From: Pedobacter sp. SL55
GTDB lineage: Bacteria > Bacteroidota > Bacteroidia > Sphingobacteriales > Sphingobacteriaceae
Assembly (NCBI RefSeq): GCF_026625705.1
Contig: NZ_CP113059.1
Span: forward strand, 2,914,001-2,978,000
Reading direction: 5' to 3'
Length of the DNA: 64,000 nt
The notes beneath the pieces were generated by a model. It was not told the DNA's origin and searched no databases. It saw only the letters and a list, made by a program, of their open reading frames with translations. Shown piece after piece: positions 1-8,752 of this stretch. The position numbers and the translations under genes are program-made. Every line of letters begins with the position of its first letter. Position 1 is the first letter of the stretch.

Positions 1-290
1 GACAGTTTTTTTGCTTCTGCCAATTGCATTATCGAAGTTGCTGCAAAAGATTTAGAGATAGAAGCAATCCTAAAAATATCAGTATTTGTTAACTTCGTAT
101 TGTTTTCGATGCTCTTATGCCCAAAAGAATGGTTGTAAATCAATTGGTTGTTTTTTACTACCGCTACGGCTAATCCCACCACTTCCATCTTTTTCATCAA
201 GTCGGTAATTTGGGCTTCTGTTTTTTCAAATTGGGCAAAACAGTTGATAAAAATAGATAGGAAAATTAATGTAAGTATTAGCTTTTTCAT
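1..290 (-). CDS. Serine beta-lactamase-like hydrolase, N-terminal part (runs off window)
   Basis: The reverse strand starts at an ATG at 290 and stays open to the window edge (96 codons). The first 20 residues form a signal peptide (MKKLILTLIF..INCFAQ). The segment IASISKSFAA carries the SxxK motif of class C beta-lactamase/penicillin-binding-protein-like hydrolases, with Ser77 and Lys80 as the expected nucleophile and base. The preceding stretch VGLAVAVVKNNQLIYNHSFG is typical of this family. Such proteins are periplasmic peptidases or esterases more often than true beta-lactamases. The C-terminal motifs lie outside the window, so activity cannot be judged. Confidence 0.8.
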   Translation of the reverse strand, partial: MKKLILTLIFLSIFINCFAQFEKTEAQITDLMKKMEVVGLAVAVVKNNQLIYNHSFGHKSIENNTKLTNTDIFRIASISKSFAATSIMQLAEAKKL

Positions 291-647
291 TAAATAATGC
301 GTTTGGGTTGAGTAAAAAATGTGGTTAAGCTAAGATACTATTATTTAGTTTAAGAAACATCTCTAAAAAGGAAGAGAGCAGATAACCATGATAGAATGCA
401 TGGTCTTTAAGTTTTTAAAATATTCGGCGTTATTCCTGTAACTTATTGTTTACAACCATTAATTTGGGAACGATTGCACAGTTATTTTCGGCTGTTTAGT
501 TCGTTTACTGCCTTAAACTCTGTAGACTTGTTAGAGGATAGTGCTGCGGGTTATGCGTTTTGAGTTGCGGGTTCGAAGGAATTTTAAAAGTGCTCGTAAT
601 ACATCACAGTTAACTTACAGCTTAAACAACCATTTATAAATACACAC
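291..647. other. Intergenic region, no gene seen
   Basis: This gap separates two divergent genes, the beta-lactamase-like gene (leftward) and GH28 (rightward), so promoters for both should lie here. I see no convincing TAnnTTTG box and no copy of the 21-bp tandem operator found at the large PUL. The only suggestive string is TTGGGAACGATTGC at 464-477, which resembles one half of the LacI-type palindrome at 59646, but without a matching arm. Confidence 0.4.
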
Positions 648-2327
648 ATGAACATGAAGAAAATTATTGCTTCAATACTAGCACTCGCTATTGCTTTACC
701 AATGATTTCGAGGGCGCAAAAAGAGGCTAAAAAAGCTTATTCTTTTAGCAACCTGCCAGTAGTAGCTCAAACATCTTTTAAAAAGGATACTTTTAATATT
801 ATAAACTACGGCGCTAAAAGCGATGGCATAACCTTAATTACCAAAAGTATTAACGATGCCATTGTTGCCTGCAATAAAAAAGGCGGTGGCGTGGTGTTGG
901 TACCAAAAGGCTTGTGGATTACCGGACCTGTTGAGCTAAAAAGTAACGTGAACTTGCATTTGCAGGCTAATGCTATTTTGCAGTTTACCAGAGATTTTAG
1001 TCAATATCCATTAGTAAAAAGCAATTGGGAAGGCTTGCCGCAAATGCGCAACCAATCGCCGTTATGGGCCGTTAACCAAACCAATATTGCGATTACAGGT
1101 TTGGGCATTGTAGATGGTGGCGGCGATGCTTGGCGAATGGTAAAAAAGAGCAAACTAACCGAAAGCCAGTGGAAAAACCTAGTAGCTTCGGGCGGGGTGT
1201 TAAGCGATGATCAAAAAACTTGGTATCCTTCGGCAGCAAGCTTGGCGGGTTCTAAAATTAAGGGAAATCCTGGTGAGGTAAGGGCAGATAAAACTGCTGA
1301 TTATTACAACGGTATCAAAGACTTTTTCCGCCCCAATTTGTTGGTGTTTACCTCTTGTAAAAAAGTGTTGCTAGAAGGAGTTACTTTTCAAAATTCGGCA
1401 GCTTGGAACCTTCATCCATTAATGTGTGAAGATGTAACCATTAGAAATGTGTACGCAAAAAACCCTTGGTACGCTCAAAATGGCGATGGTTTAGATATCG
1501 AATCTTGTAAAAATGTATTGGTAGAAAATAGCACTTTTGATGTAGGCGATGATGGTATCTGTATTAAATCTGGTCGCGATGCTTGGGGCCGTAAACGTGC
1601 TATGCCAACAGAAAATGTGATCATTAGAAATAGTACGGTTTACCATGCGCATGGTGGTTTTGTAATAGGCAGCGAAATGAGTGGCGGCGCTAAAAATATC
1701 TTCGTTTCTGATTGTACTTTTATTGGTACCGATATTGGCTTGCGTTTTAAAACTACTAGAGGTAGGGGTGGTGTAGTAGAAAATATCCATATTAAAGATA
1801 TCAGCATGATGGATATCCCGGGAGAAGCTATTTTGTTTGATATGTATTATGCTGCGGTAGATCCAATTGCGTTGGTAGGCGATAAACGCGATGCACCTAA
1901 AGTAGAGTTGTTGCCAGTAACTGAAGAAACACCAGTGTTTAAAGATTTCTTTATCGATAATGTGGTTTGTGATGGTGCAGAAAAAGCAATTTTTGTTCGT
2001 GGTTTGCCAGAAATGAGCATCGCGAATATCAATTTAACCAACATCAACATTAAATCTAAAAAAGGAATTGATATTCAGGAAGGTAAAAACATCAACCTAA
2101 ATAACGTGAAGTTGACTATCGAACATGGCAATCCGTTAATCAATATCCAAAATGGTAATCAGGTGAACTTGAAAAATATCACTTATAACAGCGCAGATTT
2201 GTTATTCAAAATTAGTGGCGATAGAAATAGTAATATCAAAACCTCAGGTTTAGACGTTTCAAAAGCACAAAAGCAAGCAGAATTTTTAGCAGGAGCACAA
2301 GAAAAATCATTACAAATCAATAAATAG
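648..2327 (+). CDS. GH28 family polygalacturonase-like glycoside hydrolase, secreted
   Basis: A 559-residue protein with an N-terminal signal peptide ending near SRAQ (about residue 23). It has the right-handed beta-helix layout of GH28. The hallmark motifs are NGDG (279-282), GDDG (300-303, with catalytic-type Asp301 and Asp302), HGGFVIGSEMSGG and RFKTTRGRGG. GH28 enzymes hydrolyse galacturonosyl linkages in homogalacturonan or rhamnogalacturonan; the extra length over minimal polygalacturonases suggests an exo-acting or rhamnogalacturonan-type enzyme (inference). Only 3 nt separate it from the GH105 gene, and PL10 follows, so the three likely form a pectin operon. Start: ATG at 648; an ATG at 654 (MKK) is equally possible. 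Confidence 0.92.
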   Translation: MNMKKIIASILALAIALPMISRAQKEAKKAYSFSNLPVVAQTSFKKDTFNIINYGAKSDGITLITKSINDAIVACNKKGGGVVLVPKGLWITGPVELKSNVNLHLQANAILQFTRDFSQYPLVKSNWEGLPQMRNQSPLWAVNQTNIAITGLGIVDGGGDAWRMVKKSKLTESQWKNLVASGGVLSDDQKTWYPSAASLAGSKIKGNPGEVRADKTADYYNGIKDFFRPNLLVFTSCKKVLLEGVTFQNSAAWNLHPLMCEDVTIRNVYAKNPWYAQNGDGLDIESCKNVLVENSTFDVGDDGICIKSGRDAWGRKRAMPTENVIIRNSTVYHAHGGFVIGSEMSGGAKNIFVSDCTFIGTDIGLRFKTTRGRGGVVENIHIKDISMMDIPGEAILFDMYYAAVDPIALVGDKRDAPKVELLPVTEETPVFKDFFIDNVVCDGAEKAIFVRGLPEMSIANINLTNINIKSKKGIDIQEGKNINLNNVKLTIEHGNPLINIQNGNQVNLKNITYNSADLLFKISGDRNSNIKTSGLDVSKAQKQAEFLAGAQEKSLQINK

Positions 2328-2330
2328 CAC

Positions 2331-4265
2331 ATGAACAAGATTTTTAAATATAGTGTCGTAACATTTTCTGCGGCCGTATTATCGTTTAATGCTAAGGCTC
2401 AAGAGCAGCCACTTTCTAAGCAAATGGCCGCTACAGTAATGGAGATCTGGAAAGATTCTTTAAATCTAGATCCAGCTAATCCAAAGCGTGTAAAATGGGC
2501 TTACGATCAGGGTGTGATTTTAGAAGGAATTGATGGTTTGTGGAAGCGCACTGGCGATGGCGAATATTTCAAGTATATGCAAAAAAGCATGGATTTCTTT
2601 GTTACCAAAGATGGAGATATCCAGCGCTATAAACAAAGCGATTACAATATCGATAATGTAAAAAATGGTCGTTCTTTATTGACTTTGTACAAAGTAACTG
2701 GCCAAAAAAAATATTTTAAAGCGGCAACCATCTTATGGGATCAGCTAAAAGAACATCCGCGAACCAAAGAAGGTGGTTTTTGGCACAAGAAAATTTATCC
2801 ATGGCAAATGTGGCTAGATGGCTTGTACATGGGACAACCATTTTATGCAGAATATGCCGCTTTAATTAAGGATAATAAAGCTTTTGATGATATTGCCAAC
2901 CAATTTGTTTGGATGGAGAAAAACTCGAGAGATGCCAAAACGGGTTTGTTGTACCACGGATGGGACGAATCTAAAACAGAAGCTTGGGCTGATAAAACCA
3001 CCGGTAAATCTCCAAATTTTTGGGGTAGGGCAATGGGCTGGTACGGCATGGCCATGGTAGATGTATTGGAGAATTTTCCAGAAAATCATCCTCGTAAAAA
3101 AGAAATTGTGGCCATTTTAAATCGCTTTGCGGCTGCGGTGCAAAAAGTGCAAGATCCCAAAACAGGGTTATGGTACGATGTATTAGATAAGCCAACGGGC
3201 AAAGGCAATTATTTAGAAGCTTCGGCATCGAGCATGTTTGTGTATACTTTGGCTAAAGCCGTTAGAAATGGCTGGTTGCCAAATTCGTATTTCGCAGTAG
3301 CAGATAAAGCGTACAAGGGTATGCAAAAGGAGTTTGTACAACAAGATGGCCCAGGTAAAATTAGCTTAAAAGGCACAGTTGCCGTGTCTGGCTTGGGCGG
3401 TAAACCTTACCGAGATGGTAGTTACGAATATTACATTAGCGAAAGGGTAATTACTAACGATCCGAAAGGTGTAGGGGCGTTTTTGTTGGCGTTAAACGAA
3501 ATGGAAATCGCAGCAATGCCCAAACCAGGCAAAGGTAAAACTGTGGTGTTAGATTCTTACTTTAACAACGAAGTGAAGAAAGATCAAAGTGGTAATGATT
3601 TATCTTGGCACTACAAATGGGACGAAAGATCAAACGGTGGTTTTTCTTTTTGGGGAGATCAGTTCCAAAATTCGGGATTTAAAACCAGCACTTTATATCA
3701 GGCGCCAACTGTGGCCAACCTGAAAAATGCTTCGGTTTATATCATTGTAGATCCAGATTTTGAGAAAGAAAACCCTAATCCGAAATTTGTTTCTAGTGCA
3801 GATGTAAAGCAAATAACTACTTGGGTAAGGGCGGGAGGTGTGTTGGTACTTATGGCTAATGATGCGCCAAACGCCGAGCTAAGCAATTTCAATAAGTTAG
3901 CCAATGTTTTTGGTGTGCATTTTAAAGGCGATAGCAAAGGAACAGTTCCTGTAGCTGCCAACTTTGAAACTGCAAAAGTATTTGTGCCTGCTGGTAACCA
4001 GATTTTTAAGCCAAAAGATTTATTCATTAAGGAGTATAGCAGCTTAAAGCTGTCTGGTGCTGCAAAACCTATCTTAAAAGATAAAGATGGAGATGATGTG
4101 ATGTCGGTAACCAAATTTGGCAAAGGAAGCGTTTTTGTAATTGGAGATCCTTGGTTGTACAACGAATATGTTGATGGCAGGAAGCTTCCAGCTAATTATA
4201 AAAACTACGAAGCCGGGCAAGAACTCGTGAACTGGTTGGCAAAACAAACGTTAGTTAAGAAATAA
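2331..4265 (+). CDS. GH105 unsaturated rhamnogalacturonyl hydrolase with C-terminal DUF4350-like domain
   Basis: A 644-residue secreted protein (signal peptide to about residue 23, FNAKAQ). Residues 30-380 match the (alpha/alpha)6 barrel of GH105: YDQGVILEGIDGLWKRTGD, YPWQMWLDGLYMG with the expected catalytic Asp163, and FWGRAMGWYGMAMVDVL. GH105 enzymes remove the unsaturated uronic acid left by pectin or rhamnogalacturonan lyases through hydration of the double bond. Residues 400-640 form a second domain (VVLDSYFNNE.., VRAGGVLVLMAND.., FVIGDPWLYNEYVDG) resembling the DUF4350/glutamine-amidotransferase-like module often fused to GH105 in Bacteroidota. It lies 3 nt after GH28, and its product would act on oligomers released by the PL10 and GH28 neighbours. 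Confidence 0.9.
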   Translation: MNKIFKYSVVTFSAAVLSFNAKAQEQPLSKQMAATVMEIWKDSLNLDPANPKRVKWAYDQGVILEGIDGLWKRTGDGEYFKYMQKSMDFFVTKDGDIQRYKQSDYNIDNVKNGRSLLTLYKVTGQKKYFKAATILWDQLKEHPRTKEGGFWHKKIYPWQMWLDGLYMGQPFYAEYAALIKDNKAFDDIANQFVWMEKNSRDAKTGLLYHGWDESKTEAWADKTTGKSPNFWGRAMGWYGMAMVDVLENFPENHPRKKEIVAILNRFAAAVQKVQDPKTGLWYDVLDKPTGKGNYLEASASSMFVYTLAKAVRNGWLPNSYFAVADKAYKGMQKEFVQQDGPGKISLKGTVAVSGLGGKPYRDGSYEYYISERVITNDPKGVGAFLLALNEMEIAAMPKPGKGKTVVLDSYFNNEVKKDQSGNDLSWHYKWDERSNGGFSFWGDQFQNSGFKTSTLYQAPTVANLKNASVYIIVDPDFEKENPNPKFVSSADVKQITTWVRAGGVLVLMANDAPNAELSNFNKLANVFGVHFKGDSKGTVPVAANFETAKVFVPAGNQIFKPKDLFIKEYSSLKLSGAAKPILKDKDGDDVMSVTKFGKGSVFVIGDPWLYNEYVDGRKLPANYKNYEAGQELVNWLAKQTLVKK

Positions 4266-4274
4266 AATCCTATT

Positions 4275-4355
4275 GTCGGCATTGCGGGGTACGAAGCAAT
4301 CTTGCTAATTGGTTGGATATAATCGCTTTAAGATTGCTTCGTACCTCGCAATGAC
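4275..4355. repeat. REP-like intergenic inverted repeat, copy 1
   Basis: The two halves are an imperfect inverted repeat: GTACGAAGCAATCTT near 4289-4303 and AAGATTGCTTCGTAC at 4330-4344, with outer arms around CATTGCG and CGCAATG. The same family occurs at 38026-38111. It sits between GH105 and PL10 and could act as an attenuator or mRNA-stabilising hairpin (inference). Confidence 0.75.
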
Positions 4356-4388
4356 GGTTTAAATGTCGAGGCAAAAATCAAATTCAAT

Positions 4389-5420
4389 ATGAAAAATCTC
4401 ATTATCATATTTATTGCTTGTATTGGCTTAAGTAGTTGCGCTACGGCTCAAAATGTTGCTAAATCTGAAATAAAAACTGATAGCATCTCAGAAAAAATGC
4501 TAGTGTATCAGTTAAGCAACGGGGCTTGGCCTAAGCAGCTACATGATAAGAGCGTGGTGAAATACGAGCTTCCATTAACAGACGAACTGCGTGAGAAAAT
4601 AAAGGCAACGTCGTATATGCATGCAACTATCGACAATGCCGCTACTTCTAGAGAGATCAATGCGCTGGTTTTGGCTTATAAAAATACAGGCAACCCATCT
4701 TATCTTAAAGCAGCAGAAAAAGGGATTGATTATTTATTGAAAGCCCAGTATGCTAATGGGGGCTGGCCGCAGTATTATCCAGATAAGAGTAGTTATAGAG
4801 CAGAAATTACGTATAACGATAATGCAATGATTAACGCATTAACCATTATGTTAAATATAGCTTACCAAACAAATGGTTTTGATGCAGTAGATGCCAAGTA
4901 TATTTCAAAAGCAGAAGATGCGGTAAAACGCGGCGTAGATTGTATTTTAAAGACACAGGTAGCTCAAAATGGGAAGCCAACTATTTGGGCGGCACAATAC
5001 GATCAAAATACGCTTGTGCCAGCTAAAGCAAGGGCTTTTGAACCGGCTTCGTTAAGCACTGGCGAATCGGTTGGCGTAGTGAGGTTTTTAATGAAGCTTA
5101 AAAATCCATCAGAAGAAGTTAAAACCGCCATTGCTAATGCCGTAGTTTGGTTTGAGGGAACAAAGATTGTGGGCTTTAAATACGATAAAATTGCAGAAAA
5201 GGATAAAGGTTTAGTTACAGCTCCAGACGCAATAAGTTGGGCTCGTTTCTATGATTTGAAAACCAATAAGCCAATATTTGGCGATAGGGATGGTTCTATA
5301 AAAGATAGGATAGAAGACGTAAGCCAAGAACGCAGGTATGGTTATGCTTGGTACGGTACATTTGCCCAAAATCTATTGGCTAAAGAGTACCCAAAATGGC
5401 TAAAGGCAAATGGAAAATAA
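4389..5420 (+). CDS. PL10 family pectate lyase, lipoprotein
   Basis: A 343-residue protein whose N-terminus (MKNLIIIFIACIGLSSCATAQ) carries a lipobox-like LSSC, so it is probably anchored in a membrane, perhaps on the cell surface. The body matches polysaccharide lyase family 10: GGWPQYYPDKSSYRAEITYN followed by DNAMINAL, KTQVAQNGKPTIWAAQYD, and the C-terminal FGDRDGSIKDRIEDVSQERR and GYAWYGTFAQNLL. PL10 cleaves polygalacturonate by beta-elimination with calcium and an Arg base. Its products are 4,5-unsaturated oligogalacturonides, substrates of the GH105 type encoded just upstream. The repeat at 4275 separates it from GH105, but orientation and function suggest one pectin locus. Confidence 0.9.
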   Translation: MKNLIIIFIACIGLSSCATAQNVAKSEIKTDSISEKMLVYQLSNGAWPKQLHDKSVVKYELPLTDELREKIKATSYMHATIDNAATSREINALVLAYKNTGNPSYLKAAEKGIDYLLKAQYANGGWPQYYPDKSSYRAEITYNDNAMINALTIMLNIAYQTNGFDAVDAKYISKAEDAVKRGVDCILKTQVAQNGKPTIWAAQYDQNTLVPAKARAFEPASLSTGESVGVVRFLMKLKNPSEEVKTAIANAVVWFEGTKIVGFKYDKIAEKDKGLVTAPDAISWARFYDLKTNKPIFGDRDGSIKDRIEDVSQERRYGYAWYGTFAQNLLAKEYPKWLKANGK

Positions 5421-5599
5421 AGCATTTTATTGTTATTAGCGTGCTTGTAAGAATGTTTTGTTGTTTGAAAATATGCCTTTTCTTTAGTTTTACATGAAAC
5501 CTATGCCACTGAAATTATTTTTGTAAACCTTTTAAGTGTATATAAATTAGGTGTTTAGGTAAATTTTATAAATAAAACCTTTCTTTTTATAAGAAAAAG

Positions 5600-5630
5600 T
5601 TTGAATGATAGAATGAAATTTCTATATTTG
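5600..5630 (+). promoter_or_regulatory. Bacteroidota housekeeping promoter of tRNA-Lys copy 1
   Basis: TTTG at 5600-5603, 19 nt, then TATATTTG at 5623-5630 match the -33 TTTG / -7 TAnnTTTG consensus of Bacteroidota sigma factor ABfA. The second tRNA-Lys has the same two boxes with the same 19-nt spacer. Confidence 0.8.
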
Positions 5631-5651
5631 CACCTCCTTAAAACAAAGGAA

Positions 5652-5724
5652 GATTCCGTAGCTCAGCTGGTAGAGCATTACACTTTTAATGTAGTGGTCC
5701 TGGGTTCGAATCCCAGCGGGATCA
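5652..5724 (+). tRNA. tRNA-Lys (anticodon TTT), copy 1; integration site
   Basis: A 73-nt cloverleaf. The acceptor stem is GATTCCG with CGGGATC plus discriminator A, the D arm GCTCAGCTGGTAGAGC, the anticodon stem TTACA/TGTAG with loop CTTTTAA (anticodon TTT), and the T arm CTGGGTTCGAATCCCAG. CCA is not encoded. It is identical to the gene at 22788-22860. Its last 16 nt form the left end of a 22-bp direct repeat whose second copy is at 22262-22283, so it has served as an integration target. Confidence 0.97.
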
Positions 5725-5730
5725 CAAAAG
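5709..5730 (+). repeat. attL: 22-bp direct repeat at tRNA-Lys 3' end
   Basis: This 22-bp string starts AATCCCAGCGGGATC and ends ACAAAAG, covering the 3' end of tRNA-Lys and six following bases. It is repeated exactly at 22262-22283, where no complete tRNA precedes it. That is the signature left by a tyrosine-recombinase element that integrates into a tRNA 3' end and rebuilds the gene. Confidence 0.75.
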
Positions 5731-5733
5731 ATG

Positions 5734-5765
5734 AAAAAAGCGTCCAATATTGGACGCTTTTTTTG
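5734..5765 (+). terminator. Rho-independent terminator after tRNA-Lys copy 1
   Basis: AAAGCGTCCA and TGGACGCTTT pair around a short AT loop and are followed by a run of T. It differs from the hairpin at 22279-22304 that follows the second att copy, as expected if the element brought a new terminator. Confidence 0.8.
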
Positions 5766-5970
5766 TTTATAATCGTTTTTGCAGCCTTTTTACAAAAAAG
5801 TGATCTAAAATAATATAAGGTAATTCAACTATAATGGTGCCCTTTTCAGGACCCCTAATTATTTTATAAATTGGGGTTCCAGATTTCTAGACTTTTGATT
5901 TGATTTAGGATTTCAGTAGAAAATCGGATGTAAGATCCGAAAGAAATTTATTAACAAAAAAGAGTGTGGT

Positions 5971-6063
5971 ATGAAAAGTAATCAAAAACTATTTCTTTTG
6001 TTTTGGCTGAAAAAAACCAGGACTAGGAAGAAAGATGGTAAGGCACCTATTTGGATAAAACAC
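5971..6063 (+). pseudogene. Tyrosine integrase N-terminus, cut off by IS21
   Basis: An ATG at 5971 opens a frame reading MKSNQKLFLLFWLKKTRTRK then KDGKAPIWIKH. This matches the start of Bacteroidota phage/conjugative-transposon integrases (the arm-type DNA-binding domain, with FWL..K......GKAPIW). Homology ends at about codon 31, exactly where the IS21 terminal repeats begin. The catalytic Arg-His-Arg-Tyr domain is absent from the whole window: the sequence right of the IS21 copy runs straight into the histidine kinase gene. The rest was probably deleted. Position and orientation, 247 nt from the tRNA-Lys end, are usual for an integrase at attL. Confidence 0.7.
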
Positions 6064-6066
6064 ACC

Positions 6067-6180
6067 AAAGTGACCCCCGTTCGCCATATGAAAATGGCCC
6101 CCTCTGCCAGAGCAAAGTGATCCCCTTCCGCCAAACGAAAGTGATCCCCCTTCGCCAGGCCAAGTTGACCCCCTGAAAAG
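6067..6180 (+). repeat. Five 23-24 bp terminal repeats of the IS21 element (left end)
   Basis: Five units beginning AAAGTGACCCCC, AAAATGGCCCCC, AAAGTGATCCCC, AAAGTGATCCCC and AAGTTGACCCCC follow each other every 23-24 bp, most ending in GCCA. They match, inverted, the two AAACTGTCCCC units at the right end, and are best read as transposase-binding sites. Confidence 0.75.
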
Positions 6181-6262
6181 ACCAAAAAGCACCAGTATTG
6201 ATCGGTTTCGTCAGACGGGGTTTTTGTTTATGTTTTTCTACGAACAAAAACCCTCGATTACG

Positions 6263-7808
6263 ATGTCCAACACACCGATCAAAATGAATAAACTACGACA
6301 GATTATCCGTCTTTACTGCCAGGGAACCGGCACAAAGACCATCAACGGTATGGTAGGCACTTCACGTACCACCATCAAAAAGTATTTGCGCATATGGCAT
6401 GAACTGGGTATCACCCACGAAGAATTCAATTCCAGGAGCGATAATGAACTTGCTGTTCTTTTTAATACAAAAACTGCCAAAACGATCAATAGTCCCCGTA
6501 TGCAGGAATTGGAACTTCTATTGCCAGAGCACTGTAAAAGGCTAAAAAAGAAAGGTGTAACCCGTGAGTCTCTTCATCTGGAATACATCCTTAAACACCC
6601 CCAGGGCTACGGACGGTCCCGTTTCAACAATGCTATCCATACCTATCTCCAGCTTTCCAGGCCAGTCATGCACATTGACCATAAAGCCGGCGATAAGATC
6701 TATATCGACTTTGCAGGAAGCAAACTGCAACTTCATCCAGCCTCAGGTCCGGAGCGTGATGCGGAGGTATTTGTAGCGATCTTGGGCTGCAGCCAGCTTA
6801 CGTATGTGGAGGCGGTAGAAAGCCAGCGCAAAGAAGACCTGATCAAGGCCTGTGAGAACGCGTTGCACTATTTTGGGGGTGTGCTTGGGGGCCATTGTCC
6901 CCGACAATCTGCGTTCTGCGGTAACCAGGGGGAGTAAGTACGAAGCCGTGCTCAATGATGAGTTTGCGGCATTTGCCGAGCATTATGCCGTTACCGTGGT
7001 TCCTGCCAGGGTCTATAAGCCCCGTGACAAGTCTTTAGTGGAAGGGGCCGTTAAACTGATCTACAGAAGCATCTACCAACGTCTGGAAGGCCGCAAGTTC
7101 AGTGACCTGGAATCACTTAACGCCGCCATAAGGTCCGCACTGGAGATCCACAACAACAAACCTTTTTCAGGGCGGAGCTATTCACGCAGGGAACAGTTCG
7201 AAGAGGTTGAACGCGAAGCGTTGGGACCGCTCAACCCGATCCGTTACGAAGTGCACAAACAGGTCATGGTAACGGTGATGAAGAACGGTTATGTGCGTTT
7301 AGGCGAAGATATCCACTATTATAGCGTGCCCTACACCTATATCGGCAAGAAAGTAAAAGTGCTTTATACCTCTACCATGGTCCAGATCTATTACCACTAC
7401 ACGCAGGTTGCTGCCCATAAACGCACCCGGGCCAAATATCATTACACCACCGGTAAAGAGCACCTGGCCTCACAGCACCGCTTTTTGACCGAATGGACAC
7501 CTGAAAAGTTTATGCAGGAAGCCGAGCAGATCCATGAGGATGTGGCCAGATACATCTCTCAGGTCCTGGAACGTAAAGCCTATCCCGAGCAGGCCTACAA
7601 ATCATGTTCCGGTATACTGAGCTTCACCAGGCGTGTCGGCCCGGAGCGTCTGGCCAATGCCTGCCGCTGGGCCGATAATCTTGGCCAGTACAACTATCCG
7701 ATCATTGAGGAGATCCTGAGAAAACGGCTGGACCAGCTTACCCCTGAGGATGAGCCGGCCAGCATTCCGGCCCATAACAACATCAGGGGCAAAGAATATT
7801 ATCAGTAA
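6263..7808 (+). CDS. istA: IS21-family transposase IstA (one-base frameshift near 6887)
   Basis: Removing one base joins two frames into a 514-residue protein, the normal IstA size. It has an N-terminal helix-turn-helix (LRQIIRLYCQGTGTKTINGM, SRTTIKKYL), then an RNase H-like core with IYIDFAG, IVPDNLRSAV and the C-terminal acidic region, and SLVEGAVKLIYRSIY. The break is an extra G in the run at 6887-6891: with four Gs the protein reads YFGGVLGAIVPDN. I chose the start at 6263 (MSNTPIKMNKLRQ), since related IstA proteins begin just before this helix; the frame is open from 6224. The indel may be a consensus error or real inactivation. Confidence 0.85.
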
Positions 7809-7831
7809 TACATTAACAATCCATAACAAAC

Positions 7832-8593
7832 ATGAATAACGAAACATTAGAGAAGATGCGTCAACTTCGCCTTTATGGCATGTACGATGCTTTTAAAACC
7901 AATCTGGAGACTTCAGTGAAAGAATCCCTTACCGCAGACCAATTCATTGCATTGCTGGTGGCCAGCGAGTGGGATGATCGGCGGAACCGGTCTGTACAAA
8001 GGGCGATCAGTGGGGCAAGTTTTCGCTACAATGCTTCTTTGGAACAGATCGACTACTCATTTGAGCGTGGTCTGGATAAGAATCAGGTCCACAGGCTTGC
8101 CGGACTCGAGTTTATAAAAGAGCACAAGGATGTGTTCATTACCGGTTCCACTGGAACCGGCAAAAGTTATCTGGCAACCGCTCTGGGCTACCATGCCTGC
8201 CAGAACGGCTACAAAGTGATGTATGTGAATACAGCTAAGCTGATGGGCCAGCTAAAGCTGGCTAAGGCCAAAGGGACCATGCTGGCAGAACTGAAGCGTA
8301 TAGAGCGCATGGACATGCTCATATTGGATGACTTCGGCCTCCAGCCATTCGATCCCCAGTCCAGGCTTGCCCTGCTTGATATCATCGAGGACAGGCACCA
8401 GAAGCGTTCTACGGTCATTACTTCGCAGATCCCGGTAAAGGAATGGTACGACATCACTGGTGAAAAGACCGTGGCTGACGCAGTGCTTGACCGCATTGTA
8501 CACCACTCAGTAAGGGTCGAATTGTTTGGAGAATCACTAAGGAGAAAAAAACTAATCCGGAAAATGTATTTTTGTAGAAATAATAGTTGTTAA
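7832..8593 (+). CDS. istB: IS21-family ATPase helper IstB
   Basis: A 253-residue AAA+ ATPase starting 23 nt after istA. Walker A is TGSTGTGKSYLATAL and Walker B MLILDDFGL; the arginine-containing C-terminal region ends with ADAVLDRIVHHSVRVELFGESLR, typical of IstB. It oligomerises on target DNA and activates IstA for strand transfer. The gene is intact and has family-typical length. Confidence 0.95.
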   Translation: MNNETLEKMRQLRLYGMYDAFKTNLETSVKESLTADQFIALLVASEWDDRRNRSVQRAISGASFRYNASLEQIDYSFERGLDKNQVHRLAGLEFIKEHKDVFITGSTGTGKSYLATALGYHACQNGYKVMYVNTAKLMGQLKLAKAKGTMLAELKRIERMDMLILDDFGLQPFDPQSRLALLDIIEDRHQKRSTVITSQIPVKEWYDITGEKTVADAVLDRIVHHSVRVELFGESLRRKKLIRKMYFCRNNSC

Positions 8594-8667
8594 CCCGGAC
8601 AAAAAATATCCGTCTCAGGAACCGATCTGCACAACAACTTTTTGTTCTTTTCAAACCTCAACTCTGA

Positions 8668-8708
8668 GGGGACAGTTTGCAGTGGTGAAGGGGGGACAGT
8701 TTCATTGG
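8668..8708 (-). repeat. Right-end terminal repeats of the IS21 element
   Basis: Two units of GGGGACAGTTT, at 8668-8678 and about 24 bp further on, read on the reverse strand as AAACTGTCCCC and mirror the five left-end repeats. The last bases CATTGG match CCAA.. at the left tip. Confidence 0.7.
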
Positions 8709-8752
8709 TATATCCACATAACACCTTTTAATGAAATCTAAGCTGGAACATT

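Larger units (their letters stand above)
6064..8709 (+). mobile_element. IS21-family insertion sequence (istA frameshifted, istB)
   Basis: The element has the IS21 plan: a long transposase (istA) and an ATPase helper (istB) on the same strand, between ends with multiple short repeats. The left end holds five 23-24 bp repeats and the right end two in inverted orientation, and the outermost motif CCAA is shared. Ends are approximate by a few bases and no target duplication could be defined. GC content looks clearly higher than in the surrounding DNA. Left flank: integrase codon 31. Right flank: 43 nt before a histidine kinase stop codon. The insertion was therefore probably followed by deletion. 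Confidence 0.75.

Noticed and set aside
5601..5813. 70-codon ORF over tRNA-Lys copy 1, and a similar one at 22743
   Set aside because: Both read through the tRNA gene; identity between them comes from the tRNA sequence, not from coding.
6067..6180. Regular 24-bp repeats resembling a CRISPR array
   Set aside because: Units are contiguous with no unique spacers, are imperfect, and match the inverted repeats at the right end of the IS21 element.
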